The notes beneath the pieces are model-generated. The model was not told the DNA's origin. It saw nothing but the letters and a program-made list of their open reading frames with translations, and did no database searches. From Angiostrongylus vasorum (lineage: Eukaryota > Nematoda > Chromadorea > Rhabditida > Metastrongylidae): a stretch of DNA of 64,000 nt. The first letter of the stretch is position 1. Each line of letters starts with the position of its first letter. This document shows positions 47,601 through 58,239 of this stretch, in pieces. The stretch lies in contig JADANN010000374.1 in assembly GCA_018806985.1 (NCBI GenBank), forward strand, positions 310,001-374,000, in the 5' to 3' direction. The position numbers were made by a program, and so were the translations under genes.

Positions 47601-47849
47601 ACTTCCCTGGATCTGTCTCCTATTAGTGCTTCGACCCGTTGGTGCTGGGTACTTCCGGATTTGAATACACATGAATAGATTTGTCAAAAATGCTGTTTTG
47701 ACATCTGAAATTCTATCCTATAAGATTTACCAAAGGTCCAGTTTATATTATAAATCAATGACATGGATCGAAAGTGCATAAACTGAGCTTTGCAATAATA
47801 TACATGATGACACAGCACTCAAAAAACTTTTGCTAAAACAGTTGCGAAA

Positions 47850-48143
47850 AGATAAAGGATAAAGGGATAAAACTCTCGGCGTTGATCAATCCCTGAGGGA
47901 TGCGCCATCCATTCGACTGCATTAAGCATCGTTTGGAGGTGATTGATTGCATATCTGACCTTTACAATGACTCGCGGTGGCCCACCGATGAATCGAGCCA
48001 GTGCTGCTATCCTCCCAGACAAGTAGGTCTGGTACTAATTTGCCGACCCCGGAGCGATGGAAGGCTTGGTGGGCCATGGGCGCGGGGATCGATTCCACGT
48101 GTGTTGCAGGGCGCCTCCGACCACTCCGCCACGCGCGCTCTTA
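47850..48143 (-). repeat. SINE family A, full length
   Basis: The tail is AAAGGATAAAGGGATAAAAC and the core AATTTGCCGACCCCGGAGCG. The head complement is CCGACCACTCCGCCACGCGC. Confidence 0.94.
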
Positions 48144-48453
48144 CAAAAAGAAGAAATTACAAATTCGACATTAATTTCCGAAAAACGTACTGTAACACTA
48201 AATCGGTCTCTTTAGGCCATGAGCTTCGTGCTCTCTAGATGGCACAGATCACATCAAACACGGAGTGATTGCACTTCTAGAGATCAGGAACAAGAGGACC
48301 ATCACCCGACAAATGAACTCGGGTTCCTAGAGTTGTTTATTTTTATGAAATTCTACATCCTCGTCTTGCCATTCAACGCCGTACGGTTTTTCACAAGAAA
48401 AAAGTATCGCTGACACATAAGAGACGGTGCGAACGCTATAGTGTGTCACTAGA

Positions 48454-48682
48454 GCCTGGAAAGGTGAAGTTGACCGCAATCTACCCAGGCAAACACCTCC
48501 ATAACCAAACAGAGAAAATGCTAAACGAAGATTTCAATCACATTGAACACAGAATAGCTCCTTTGCAATGATAAACAAGTGATCTATTGATTTCTTTGGT
48601 TTTTTATTTGGTTAGCATTTTCTCTGTTTGGTTGTGAAGTGTTTGGCTGGGTAGATTGCGGTCAACTTGACCCTTCCAGGCT
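48454..48682. repeat. About 70-bp inverted repeat, Penelope-like terminal structure
   Basis: Left arm 48454-48523 (CCTGGAAAGGTGAAGTTGAC ... GAGAAAATGCTAA) and right arm 48614-48682 (TTAGCATTTTCTCTGTTTGG ... CCCTTCCAGG) are complementary with few mismatches. They are separated by about 90 bp. The hammerhead-like motif abuts the right arm. Penelope-like elements often carry inverted terminal segments with such ribozymes, so a solo terminal remnant is likely (inference). Confidence 0.6.
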
Positions 48683-48713
48683 CTGAGGAAGGCGAAATCC
48701 GCCGAAACGTCAG
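48683..48713 (+). ncRNA. Hammerhead-like motif next to the inverted repeat
   Basis: CTGAGGA, then GGCG..CGCC as helix II with a small loop, GAAAC, and GCGTA a few bases on. ACG..CGT can pair as helix III, ending at a GTA cleavage-type triplet. A single unpaired A precedes helix II. It is the best of three such motifs in the window. Confidence 0.5.
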
Positions 48714-48836
48714 CTTATGCGTAAATAAAGAAGTAAAATAACATTCGCATTTGCTAAACAAGAATATAAAAAACTGTTCCATCAATGCCGAGGTTAGTAG
48801 GAAGTCGGTCGTGGGATTACTAATGTCCATTTTCAG

Positions 48837-49103
48837 TTAAGTGCGTTCCGGAATTATTTTCACTGTGCAACGTGTATTCATTGGATAGCTAGTCGAAAAC
48901 AGATCAAGATAGTAGGGTTGGGACCAGGGAAGACCATTTCCCACATCTAATGAATTACGAGAAGCGTTTTCTCGAGAAAATCCATTGACTGGCAATCTGA
49001 AAGAAAAGCTAACCGACAGAGTGCCAAATACTTCCACGTTCTCACAGCAATGTGTTTGCATAAGCAGCACCCATAGCACCACATAGTAACTAGCAGCATG
49101 CAT
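48837..49103 (-). CDS. Small putative secreted protein, 88 aa
   Basis: A single open frame on the minus strand starts at MHAASYYVVLWVLLM, a good signal peptide ending near THCC. The mature part has NVEVFGTLSVSFSFRLPVNG, SLDVGNGLPWSQPYYLDLF and a terminal CTVKIIPERT. It can be extended upstream to an in-frame ATG at 49157, but MHAAS gives the better signal sequence. A TTTTCTTTCAG tract inside the frame could be a splice acceptor. I do not recognise the family. It lies just right of the Penelope-like remnant. Confidence 0.42.
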   Translation of the reverse strand: MHAASYYVVLWVLLMQTHCCENVEVFGTLSVSFSFRLPVNGFSRENASRNSLDVGNGLPWSQPYYLDLFSTSYPMNTRCTVKIIPERT

Positions 49104-49157
49104 ATCACCCACACTCATAGAACAATAGAGAAAAAGTCTTCTCTGTAATACTGCCAT

Positions 49158-50035
49158 GTTCAGAACACCTAAACCACTTTAGGCTACTAAACCGTCGCTT
49201 TGTCGACGCCATTGTGGTCGTTTCGAACAGTACTGAAAGAGCAGAGACAATAACCTCAACAAAGCAGGAAAAAATCAAAGTATGGATCAGACGGAAAAAA
49301 TCCAATTCACGAAGAAAGTCTGGTGTGAAAAAAGAAGGGATTTCTCATGTAATATCAACTGAGACCGCATCCTAAGTACGCCTTGGAACATCAAAGAATA
49401 TGGACGACGATCATGGAGAACTGGGTAGATGACACTGAGCAGCATCGGCGGCGCTTAGACCTCTTACCAGAGGCCTTTACTAGTTACCCTACTGACCTAG
49501 ACACTAAATTTTTACATTTAACTCAAATGTTTTCAAACCTCTCTGCTATGCAAAAAAATATAGGTTGATGCCTCAGGCATCTCAAGCACAACGTCTTTTC
49601 GTTTTCTCACGATCCACCAACACACTCAATACCGTTTCAGTTTTCGTGGTTCAGATCTTCAGTCTCTCGATCTCCCATCTTTCGGCCAACTCATCAGTGT
49701 AACAAGTTCTGTAGAGCTTCAAAGTCCTTCGCAGGCGCAAATGACTAGATAGAGTCATATATATCCCATTCTATGGCTCAGATATATAGAACTTTTCCTC
49801 ATTATAATTTGCGGACGTAGTTCATCCAACAATGTCAAAAAATTGTTGATTACTGAGTTCCAGATGCAAATTTACCTATGTTTAGCTGCGCCCGAATGAA
49901 ATCGTCTGTGCTGAGTGCCAGAGGGCATCAGCAAAAACCCAGCACTCAAGAATTGGTAGCCAATGGTGCGGTCAGGCTAACTACTAATGCAGTGATTAGT
50001 TCTGTCTAAACTGCTTCTACGGTAAATGGATAAAA
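49158..50035. other. Non-coding, no gene seen
   Basis: Short ORFs only. The GC-richer patch at 49383-49500 (MEHQRIWTTIMENW frame) has no recognised match. Confidence 0.4.
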
Positions 50036-50308
50036 ATGATAAGGATCTCATCGTTGCTCTATCCCTGAGGGATGCGCCATGCATTCGACTTCATCGAGCA
50101 TCATTGGAAGTGATTGAATGCATACCTGGCTTTTACGATGACTCGCGGTGGCCTACCGATGTATCGAGTCCGTGCTGCTATCCTCTCAGACAAGTTTGGT
50201 ACCAATTTGCCGACCCCGAGCGGATTGAAAGCTTGGTGATCCTGGAGCCTGGGGATCGATCCCATGTGTATTGCAGAGCCTCTCCGACCACTACGCCACA
50301 CGCTTCTA
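50036..50308 (-). repeat. SINE family A, full length
   Basis: It contains GATAAGGATCTCATCGTTGC, CCAATTTGCCGACCCCGAGC and the head complement CGACCACTACGCCACACGC. Confidence 0.93.
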
Positions 50309-50569
50309 CGACAACCACAGAAAATGTTGATTTCAACGATTGTGGGTTGAAACATTGTCATTCTTGAGTAAAATGTGCAATCTGCCAAGATTCTTGGCAG
50401 ATTGCGAATCGTAATGATTTCAGTTGCCATGTGAAAAGCGTTGTTTGTAAACTCTGTAGGTTGTAGAAAATGTGAAATAGCTTACTTTGTTCGGATTTCA
50501 GATTTTAATAAAAAATGTATTAAACCGGATGTATGCGACACTAATGGAGTCGTCACTTCTTATTTACTG

Positions 50570-50757
50570 CGCATTCTTCTTTCATGGCAGGGTATCATGT
50601 GAAATACAACTAAGATGATGCTGAGACATTTGCAAAACACCGAACCCCCCGGTGCCCGCGGTGAGGACCGAACACGCCATTACCCATTCCGGGGCTAACA
50701 CGTTTACCATCACACCATGCGAGTCCTTCGTTTCGCCTTTCTCTCAGCCATGTTAGT
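50570..50757 (-). repeat. Family C, one arm
   Basis: It contains TATTTACTGCGCATTCTTCT, GGTGCCCGCGGTGAGGAC and CATCACACCATGCGAGTCC, ending at CTCTCAGCC. No partner arm follows. Confidence 0.9.
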
Positions 50758-51129
50758 GAACTATTATGGGAATCTTTATGTACTTAAACACCCCGTGTTC
50801 ACTTTCTGCTGACTACGGCTCTCTTATTCCCAGGAGAGTTGAAAACGAGAAGCACAGTGAGCTCTTTCACATGCCGACAGTCCTGCTCACACCAAGTGTA
50901 GAAATCTACTACAGCTACACCTTTAGAAGCCTCCCTCAATGATTTCCCTCCCATCCGCTTACAGCGAACAAAAATGCCTAAACGTTTAAAGTTAGGTTGC
51001 TTGTACAGCGTATATGCTGCTTCTCCCTTCGTCGCCAACAATGTTCTACCATAACACTCAAAGCAGACAAACAAACTCATCCGAAAGACAATGGCCAACT
51101 TCTTATTTTCTGTCTTTTATTCTTCACGG

Positions 51130-51330
51130 CAGGATATTGTCTGAAACACAACTACAATGACGCTGAGGTATTTGCAAAACTTGGACCGCAGCCCAGATTC
51201 GAACCCTGGATTACTCCTTCCGTGGCCCACGTTGTCACAGCACCATCGAATGTAACCATGGGTTCGAATCCGGCATGTGGCCCAACTTTTTCAAATATCT
51301 CGGCATCATTGCCATTGTCTTCTGAAGGTG
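51130..51330. repeat. Compact C-like palindrome with two opposed B boxes
   Basis: The outer ends AATGACGCTGAGGTATTTGC and AAATATCTCGGCATCATTGC are inverted. Inside, GATTCGAACCCTGG and GGGTTCGAATCCGG are opposed, near-perfect tRNA B boxes. The body of family C is otherwise missing. Confidence 0.75.
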
Positions 51331-52075
51331 TTCTTTTTCTGCAAATTATAGAGCACGTAGAAAAGATGTTCCTGGTGTAACGTCTAGTACACCGCTCTGT
51401 GAAGGATAAGCTATTGATTGGACTAAGCGCTCCAGTAAGATACACCGATGTTTCTGAATGTTTTATGAAGTAAATAAATCCCAAATGCTAATCATTTCCA
51501 TCTGAACCTGTTGTTAGAACCACTAGAAGTTCCCCTGAGAGGTAGGGACCGCCATCGCCACCAGGCAGGCTTAGTGAATGTTTCCGCGCTCCATCTCAAT
51601 TCAATGCCATCCCTTTAAGATGAGTGACCGTACACTTGTCAGTTTTAGGCCAGCACTGAACTTGGTGTTTGTAAATCCTGGTGCTTTGCATTGTTCTGTT
51701 TCGTATCCTTGGATCTGTTCAGCAAGTCGGGTGGCAGTTGTTCGGTTTCTGTTCACCAATATTGATGCTGACTAAGGCGTGCTACTACGAGACTTCACTT
51801 CTGTTCTATAGTCCTTTTTGTAAAGAATTACGGATCAGTCGTGATCTGGTGCACTTTTCATCTTCTTCATCTTCACCTGAGTGCTACTATCAAGTGGACA
51901 TCAGCACAAGATCACCTATGATGTCCTTTCTGTTCCCCAACTCAGTGCCGAGGATGTACACAGCTGAATGTGCTGAATTTATCCTCTCATTTCAAATGCC
52001 GTAGGATGCACACGAAAGTATTTCTACGGAGCTTTTCAGTCGTAAATGTATAACGGGTTTGAGCTTAAGGTAACG
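51331..52075. other. Upstream region of rpl-3
   Basis: No repeat is recognised. CATCTTCTTCATCTTCACC lies near 51858-51876. TTTTCAG at 52033-52039 is a strong splice acceptor 37 bp before the rpl-3 ATG, suited to trans-splicing or a 5' UTR intron. Confidence 0.45.
52033..52039 (+). promoter_or_regulatory. Candidate trans-splice or 5' UTR acceptor of rpl-3
   Basis: TTTTCAG matches the nematode 3' splice consensus. An RNA joined here would have a 36-nt leader. It contains an ATG at 52046 in frame with rpl-3, which would add ten residues; the family-conserved start is the next ATG at 52076. Confidence 0.45.
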
Positions 52076-53629
52076 ATGTCGCATCGTAAATTTTCGGCGC
52101 CAAGGCATGGATCTATGGGTTTCGCCCCAAAGAAACGTTCGCGGACTTATCGAGGCAGGATAAAGGCTTTCCCGAAGGATGATCCTTCGAAGCCAATTCA
52201 TCTTACTGCTTTCCTTGGTTACAAAGCAGGGATGACCCACATCGTTCGTGATGTGAGTTTCTGTTTTCGTTCATACACCACTTATGCTTTTTCTCTAATT
52301 CCCGCTATCATTCTAGCATGTATAGTTAATATTAAGATGCTTTATTTTATCAATATGAAGAATAGTGGTGCTTAGGTCGACAAGCCGGGATCAAAGGTGA
52401 ATAAAAAGGAAGTTGTCGAGGCCGTGACTATTATCGAGACTCCGCCTATGGTGATTGTGGGCATAATAGGATACATCGACACTCCACGAGGACCTCGTTC
52501 GTTCAAATCGGTCTTCGCAGAGCATCTTAGCGAAGATTGCCGCCGACGTTTCTACAAGAACTGGTTCATTTTAGTTGGATATATACTTTTCGATCCGTTC
52601 TCTAATGAATATTTGCAGTGGCGATGTGTCATTCATTCATCTCCTCTGTCTTATGTACATGAGTATGAATGTTTGCCAAGTAATGATGATACCTTCCGCT
52701 GCTCGTTGAGCATGAAGGGATTTGAACTTGCTGTGCCACACGCAACTACCTAAGAGGTGCTGCGTAGCCAACTGGTTCAATAATTCATCTGTAGGTGCAA
52801 GTCTAAGAAGAAGGCATTCACCAAGTATGCTAAGAAGTGGCAAGATGAGGACGGAAGAAAAGTCATCGAGTCGGACCTCGCCAAGATGAAGAAGTACTGC
52901 TCATCAATCCGAGTCATTGCCCACACTCAAATGAAAATCCTCAATCGCAAACAAAAAAAGGCGCATCTCGTCGAGATTCAAATCAATGGTGGTACTATTG
53001 ACCAAAAGGTCGACTGGGCAAAAGAACATCTCGAGAAGCAAGTCCCCGTTGATACCGTATTTTCGCAAGACGAAATGATCGACACCATCGGTGTGACGAA
53101 AGGACATGGATTCAAAGGCGTCACCAGTAGATGGGGAACGAAGAAGCTTCCCCGTAAAACCCATAAGGGACTCCGCAAGGTCGCTTGTATTGGAGCATGG
53201 CATCCTTCTCGTGTCGCTTTCACAGTTGCTCGTGCTGGTCAGAAAGGTTATCATCACCGAACTCATATTAACAGCAAAATCTACAGGATCGGACGTTCAT
53301 GCATCACTCCGGATGGCAAGAGCAATGGTGCCACTGAGTTCGACCTCACAGAGAAAAGTATCAATCCAATGGGAGGTTTCCCCCGCTATGGTTTGGTGAA
53401 CCAAGACTATGTTATGCTTCGTGGAGCCGTAGTAGGACCAAAAAAACGTCTAATCACTCTAAGAAAGTCTCTTGTTGTTCAAACAAAGAGATTCGCCCAT
53501 GAGAAAATAAATCTGAAATGGATTGATACCAGCTCTAAAACTGGTCACGGACGATTCCAAACGACCGCTGAAAAGAAGGCGTTTATGGGCAAACTCAAGA
53601 AGGATTTCATTGCCGAAAGTAAAGCGTAG
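52076..53629 (+). CDS. rpl-3: 60S ribosomal protein L3 (uL3), 3 exons, 399 aa
   Basis: Exons 52076-52252, 52376-52563 and 52795-53629 give 399 residues, close to the 400-403 usual for eukaryotic uL3. The start [16 protein letters not shown] is the conserved uL3 N-terminus, which fixes the ATG. Other conserved parts are [80 protein letters not shown] and the C-terminal [11 protein letters not shown]. uL3 binds 28S rRNA near the peptidyl transferase centre and the GTPase-binding region of the 60S subunit. Intron 1 (123 bp) has a good GTGAGT donor; intron 2 (231 bp) has a weak GTTCAT donor, forced by the KNW-C-KSKKK reading. No defect is seen, so it should be functional and highly expressed. Confidence 0.98.
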
Positions 53630-53643
53630 ATTTATTGTTTTTG

Positions 53644-53649
53644 AATAAA
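53644..53649 (+). terminator. Poly(A) signal of rpl-3
   Basis: AATAAA lies 15 nt past the rpl-3 stop codon and is followed by TTGTTGG. It implies a very short 3' UTR, as expected for a nematode ribosomal protein gene. Confidence 0.8.
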
Positions 53650-54706
53650 TTGTTGGTCCCTACCTTGTTAGCAAAGCATGGTTATGTAGATCAGCATACG
53701 TTTTATTCTTGCATGAAGCTGCACCTTAGTCCTAGAACTTGCTTCTCATCTCTCTGGATGTTCGCTATGTAGATTGGGATGTCTTTACGCAGTTTGAATC
53801 TTCCGAACTATTAAGTTGTCGAAAGCGTTGTTGTCGAACTGCAGTGGAGTCAGTGAGCTAGTGGTTGGATGGTTTTTTTTTTTCTTCAGATACTTTTTCA
53901 GTAACTAGTGCATCATTACACAATAGAACACATAGTTGCTAAACGTCTGGTTATGAAATCCTGAAGAAGAGTTTGATATCACTGGCCTTCCATAGCTTTA
54001 AAAATAGATCGATAACTTAAATACGTATATAGTTCTCAACTTCTATTATACACTGCATAGATATATTAGCATATCTGAGAACTATAAGTTATGGGTTGGT
54101 CGACGGGAAAGCCTTTCTTTCTATAACAGCGAATTTGTTCCGTTTCAATTATGGAAGGCTGTTTCAAGGCTTCGTTAACTCAACTGTTCGTTTTATGTCT
54201 GTGCGCTTGGAGTTCGCGAGATTGCACTGTCCACGCTGGTTCGATATGCCAACATTAAAATAGCGCTTCCATCAGCTCATATTCCGGGGTTTAAAAGATT
54301 GTTGACTGCCAAATCCGTTCTAAAAAGTATGGTTTTGTTACATTTCCTTACACAGGGATATCGAAGAAGCATTAATGCATTGAAAAGCGGAGAGAACAAA
54401 TATATTGTATCAGCATAGTGCAGTACATCTCATTCCGAAAGCTCATTCGGCGATAGTGGTACTGGTATAACGTAGTTTTACTGCACCAGGTAGAAAACTC
54501 ATAGGCACTGTTTCTCTGATACAACATATAGCCGGAAACAGGTGGAAGTTCCGTAACAGACGGTCACTACGTTGCTCAGATGGATGTTAAACAGATGTAA
54601 TCAGCATGTTTTTTTATGGTGGATATCAACTACGCGACACAGGCCTCAACACAGGCGAGCGAATGTTTCACATTTACATGTTACGTTTAGGAAGCATAGT
54701 AAGGGG
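53650..54706. other. Downstream of rpl-3, non-coding
   Basis: AT-rich with no repeat family or exon recognised. Confidence 0.45.
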
Positions 54707-54707
54707 G

Positions 54708-54925
54708 AGATCTATAGAACTAGCTGAGAGACAGGCGAAACGAAGGATCCGCATGGTGTGGTGGTGAACGCGTTACTCCCCGGAAAGGACAATAGCGCGT
54801 TCGTTCCCCACCATAGGCTCCTGCGGTCCAGAGTTTTGCAAATATCTCAGCTTCGTTGAAGTTATATTTCGCAATATACCTTGCCATCAAAAAGAGTAGG
54901 CAGTAAGTAAAAAGGTTAAAACATA
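54708..54925 (+). repeat. Family C, 5'-truncated copy
   Basis: It begins at CTATAGAACTAGCTGAGAGA and ends AGGCAGTAAGTAAAAAGGTT. It carries CACCATAGGC and GCTTCGTTGAAGTTATATTT, the same subfamily as the palindrome at 41.3 kb. Short copies of ACATAGTAAGGGGGAG flank it (54696-54711 and 54920-54937), suggesting a target-site duplication of about 16 bp. Confidence 0.9.
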
Positions 54926-54939
54926 GTAAGGGGGAGTTA

Positions 54940-55424
54940 GGATTAGTCTCCCAACTTGCGTGGATCTAATGTTGTAAAGAAAACGGCAGATGCTTAAGGA
55001 TTGTAAGTTGTTCACTAATCTGGACAGGTAATTAATCTGGTTATTCCCACTAGTTTTAATCTGAAATGACAATGCCTGCCGCCGAAATCTGTCGTATATT
55101 CACAGGTGTGGACGTCGCGAACTAGCTCCATCCGCGACTTCACGATTCGATCATCGTTGAATAAGGCGCGTACTTTTCCCCACTACACCACTTTCTCGAT
55201 CTCGATTGGACATGTTTACATCATAGGATTAGGACGCATTCGTTGTCCAAAACACACGTATTTTTTCACTGCCGAACTAGAAAATTAAACGCAAATTAGC
55301 TGAGCTTTGGTCCATTCCTACTTTAGTTGATGTCTACACATGGTGTACTTAAACATATAGAAGTCCAGGAAGTTGAATGTATTCAGCGAACCGGTACTCG
55401 GGAGATTTCGATGACAGGGTGCGT
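54940..55424. other. Non-coding spacer
   Basis: No gene or repeat is recognised. Confidence 0.4.
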
Positions 55425-55535
55425 GGCCACCGCGAGTCATTGTAAGGGCCAGATATGCATTCAACCACCAATGATGCTTGATGAGGACGAGTGCATGGCG
55501 CATCCCTCAGGAATTGATCAACGCCGAGAGCTTTG
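55425..55535 (+). repeat. SINE family A, 3' fragment
   Basis: It contains CCACCGCGAGTCATTGTAAG, ATGATGCTTGATGAGGACGA and AATTGATCAACGCCGAGAGC. The head and core are missing. Confidence 0.88.
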
Positions 55536-55767
55536 GAGAGCTATGAGCCTGCTCTGTAGAACCATCTAAAGATTTGAGCGACATGAATAGTTTGGTTTTG
55601 GAAGCTATGTGAAAGTTATAAGGTAACTGGATTATTACACAGATAAGTCAATACAAAGCGTGAGAAGGTAGCGGTAAGTCCTATTTAGGCCGTTATAGTG
55701 CACATAATCGTTGCGAAAGTGATACCGACATCGCGCAACATTGGCGGTTGCTATGTTCATACTTACT

Positions 55768-56132
55768 TGGATACTTGGACAGTCTGCACTGGTTGTGCGG
55801 GCACCAACATAATCTCCATTTCTTCGGAGTTTTGCTGGTTTAACCATTGTGGTTACCCGGAGTACCGAGGTCGGCCAGGCCAAAGTTTGACCAGGTCGTC
55901 ACCACCACAAACAGTCGTCGCCATTGTGGAACAGAGAGAGATTTACTACTGTGGGACTAGTTTGATACCAGGACGAAGGTGGATCCTGGTATTGGTTTAG
56001 TCTTAGCTAGGCTTCCCGATAGAACTCCAGACTCCTGAGGTTGGACGAGCCTGGTGAAGAGATGAATTTCCCCGCTGTACGTCACAGCCGGAAACCTAGG
56101 GACACCCAGCCACAATGAGGCGGTAAACCGTT
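55768..56132 (-). repeat. Family B, full length
   Basis: It begins at TTGGATACTTGGACAGTCTG and contains GGTTGTGCGGGCACCAACAT. It ends at CCACAATGAGGCGGTAAACC. Confidence 0.92.
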
Positions 56133-57049
56133 AGGAGATGCTATGTTCATAAGGGAGAGGAATATTCGAAAATGATCTACAGCTAGGTCTGAGGAAGTAT
56201 AACTGTAGTTTGCTTAAGGAAAAGCAAAACATTCTTTGTCTGGATAGTAGAATTGAGCCGCATGTATAAGTGCTTGTTCATCCGTTCATTCGTCCGGCAC
56301 ATCACATCATATCATTGACATAAATAGCGGTCTCCGTAAACAAATGATTAGCATACGTCTGAGGAACAAGGCAGAGGAGAATTGCCATTGAGTACAGGCG
56401 GTGCCGGTATTGTCGAGCTCCAATGTGTTGTTCATTTTGTTCAATTATGGAGATCTGTCGTTATATGTTTTGAAAACTGATTTCCATTCAATCTCAGCAT
56501 TAAGAAATAATACTTCGTCCTATTCATGAACTTACTGGGGGTTGATATAAAGCCTTTATTGGAAAGAGAAAGAACAGTTGTGGATTGCCGAAACGATAAC
56601 TGAATAAATGTTTTCTGTACCAATTGGTGGTACCCCCGAAAAAAAATTCGCAATATCAACACAGCCTACAGCATGCGTCAGATATGACTCATGCGTGGGA
56701 GCAGAGTGAACGGAAACAGTCATATGACTCACTTTCTTTCCAGCCATATCTTTTTGCTACTCACAAACCAAATATAAGTTACAACGTCCCAATGTCTTTA
56801 TGATTTGATCTCTCTATGAGGACTCCAACTCCACTTAGGCCATTAGTTCATAAAATGACGCTTCCGTTCACTAGCGCCACGAGAAACTGCGGGTCGTGCT
56901 ATATGTGATAGAGCACTAATAAGAGAAGCGGTTCCGAATGCGTAATATGCAGACGGCTCTGAAAATTTCGTACCGGAGATATGAGCCTTAGTGAAAACAG
57001 GCTCGCGAGATCCCATAAACAGTTGACGACGACCATCAGGCGTAATTTT
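56133..57049. other. No gene resolved
   Basis: A minus-strand ATG at 56747 is followed after five codons (MAGKK) by a GTGAGT donor and preceded by a GTGAGTAG acceptor-like site, so it could be a first exon. No matching second exon was convincing. Confidence 0.35.
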
Positions 57050-57395
57050 TTTAAAATTTTATTTTTATATGCCCCCCTCTTCACGTCTACTGTGCGGATC
57101 CCAGCAGTTCTCACATTCGATTCGTTTCCTCGCATCCACTGTCCACGAAGATCTTCCAACTTTTACGTGTGGCTTCTTCGGTTGCTGCTTGAGGATTTTC
57201 ATTTCATCTTGAATGTCGTAGAATGCTGGTCGAGAAATTTTCCCTGGAGTCCTGATAATACCAGGGCTGGAGCGTTCCCAGTTGGATTTCAGAGAGTGGT
57301 TTTTTTCCCAGAGGCTAGGTTGGCCTAGAGCGGAGTCGAACTAGCACCATTCTTGTGATGACGGACATCAATACCGCTACCCGCCTCCTAACAGA
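57050..57395 (-). repeat. SINE family D, full length
   Basis: It contains TCTTCACGTCTACTGTGCGG, GGTTGCTGCTTGAGGATTTT and the head complement GGAGTCGAACTAGCACCATT (B box). The core is partly deleted around 57310. Confidence 0.9.
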
Positions 57396-57784
57396 CGTAA
57401 TAGTTGATATTATCCTTTCAGAAACCATTTAACGATTGATAGGACACTCTTCTCAAAGCTCAATAATCGTTATTAACTCGAGGAACGTTCGAAAGGTGAA
57501 AAAAATGTTTCATAAATGATTGCTGCTTGAACGGGATCAACGACCGCGAAATAGTCGTCGCATTCTATTCCGCATCTGTTTTATGCGGCAAAAACGACTC
57601 TTTTATAGTTCGCATTGTGACATGCGATACCCGTCGATGTCTAACACAGTGTATATCTCGATCGTGGTGTAATAACAGCATAATACTAGAACAAAATCGG
57701 TGAAATGAAATGAATCCAAACCTATGACACAAGACACAAAGAGACCCTGTACCGTGGATCACTCACTCAAGCATGAGCCATTAA
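57396..57784. other. Non-coding spacer
   Basis: No gene or repeat is recognised. Confidence 0.4.
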
Positions 57785-57890
57785 TCCACCCTAATTAAGC
57801 ATCGTACAACTGATTGGAACTGCAGTTGCCGCACACATTGACTCATATTGGCCTGCCAATGAATCAAAGCAGTGATTTTTAGATCTTGAA
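57785..57890 (-). repeat. SINE family A, decayed fragment
   Basis: ATTAAGCATCGTACAACTGA and TGACTCATATTGGCCTGCCA follow the order of the family A 3' half. Confidence 0.55.
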
Positions 57891-58239
57891 GTGCCACGGT
57901 TTGCGCGCGATAGAATACACGACCTTGTGCGCTTTGCACTGCAGTTTTAAGCACTGCGATACATATAGCCTGCAATTTATTTCTTCACAATTTTTCAAAA
58001 GACGTTCGAAACTTGTAGCACTGTTTCACCACTGTTGCGCAACAGACCCTCAAATTGCCCAAGCAGTGGCTCTGCGAGAATTCGTTTCCAGAATCCTAAC
58101 CTTCTGTAGACCACAGAACTTGTCTTTTTAGAAGAACCTGCAGATCCTAATGTTTCTTACTTCAACTAATTTTTACTCCAGTCACGTTACAGTTCCTTAG
58201 ACTTGCTGATAAAGATCAGTCTTGAGCTTAACGTAGATG

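Noticed and set aside
50799..51098. 99-codon minus ORF
   Set aside because: No signal, domain or splice context; flanked by C repeats; could not be told from chance.
56733..56747. Possible first exon MAGKK followed by GTGAGT
   Set aside because: Only five codons and no convincing second exon.
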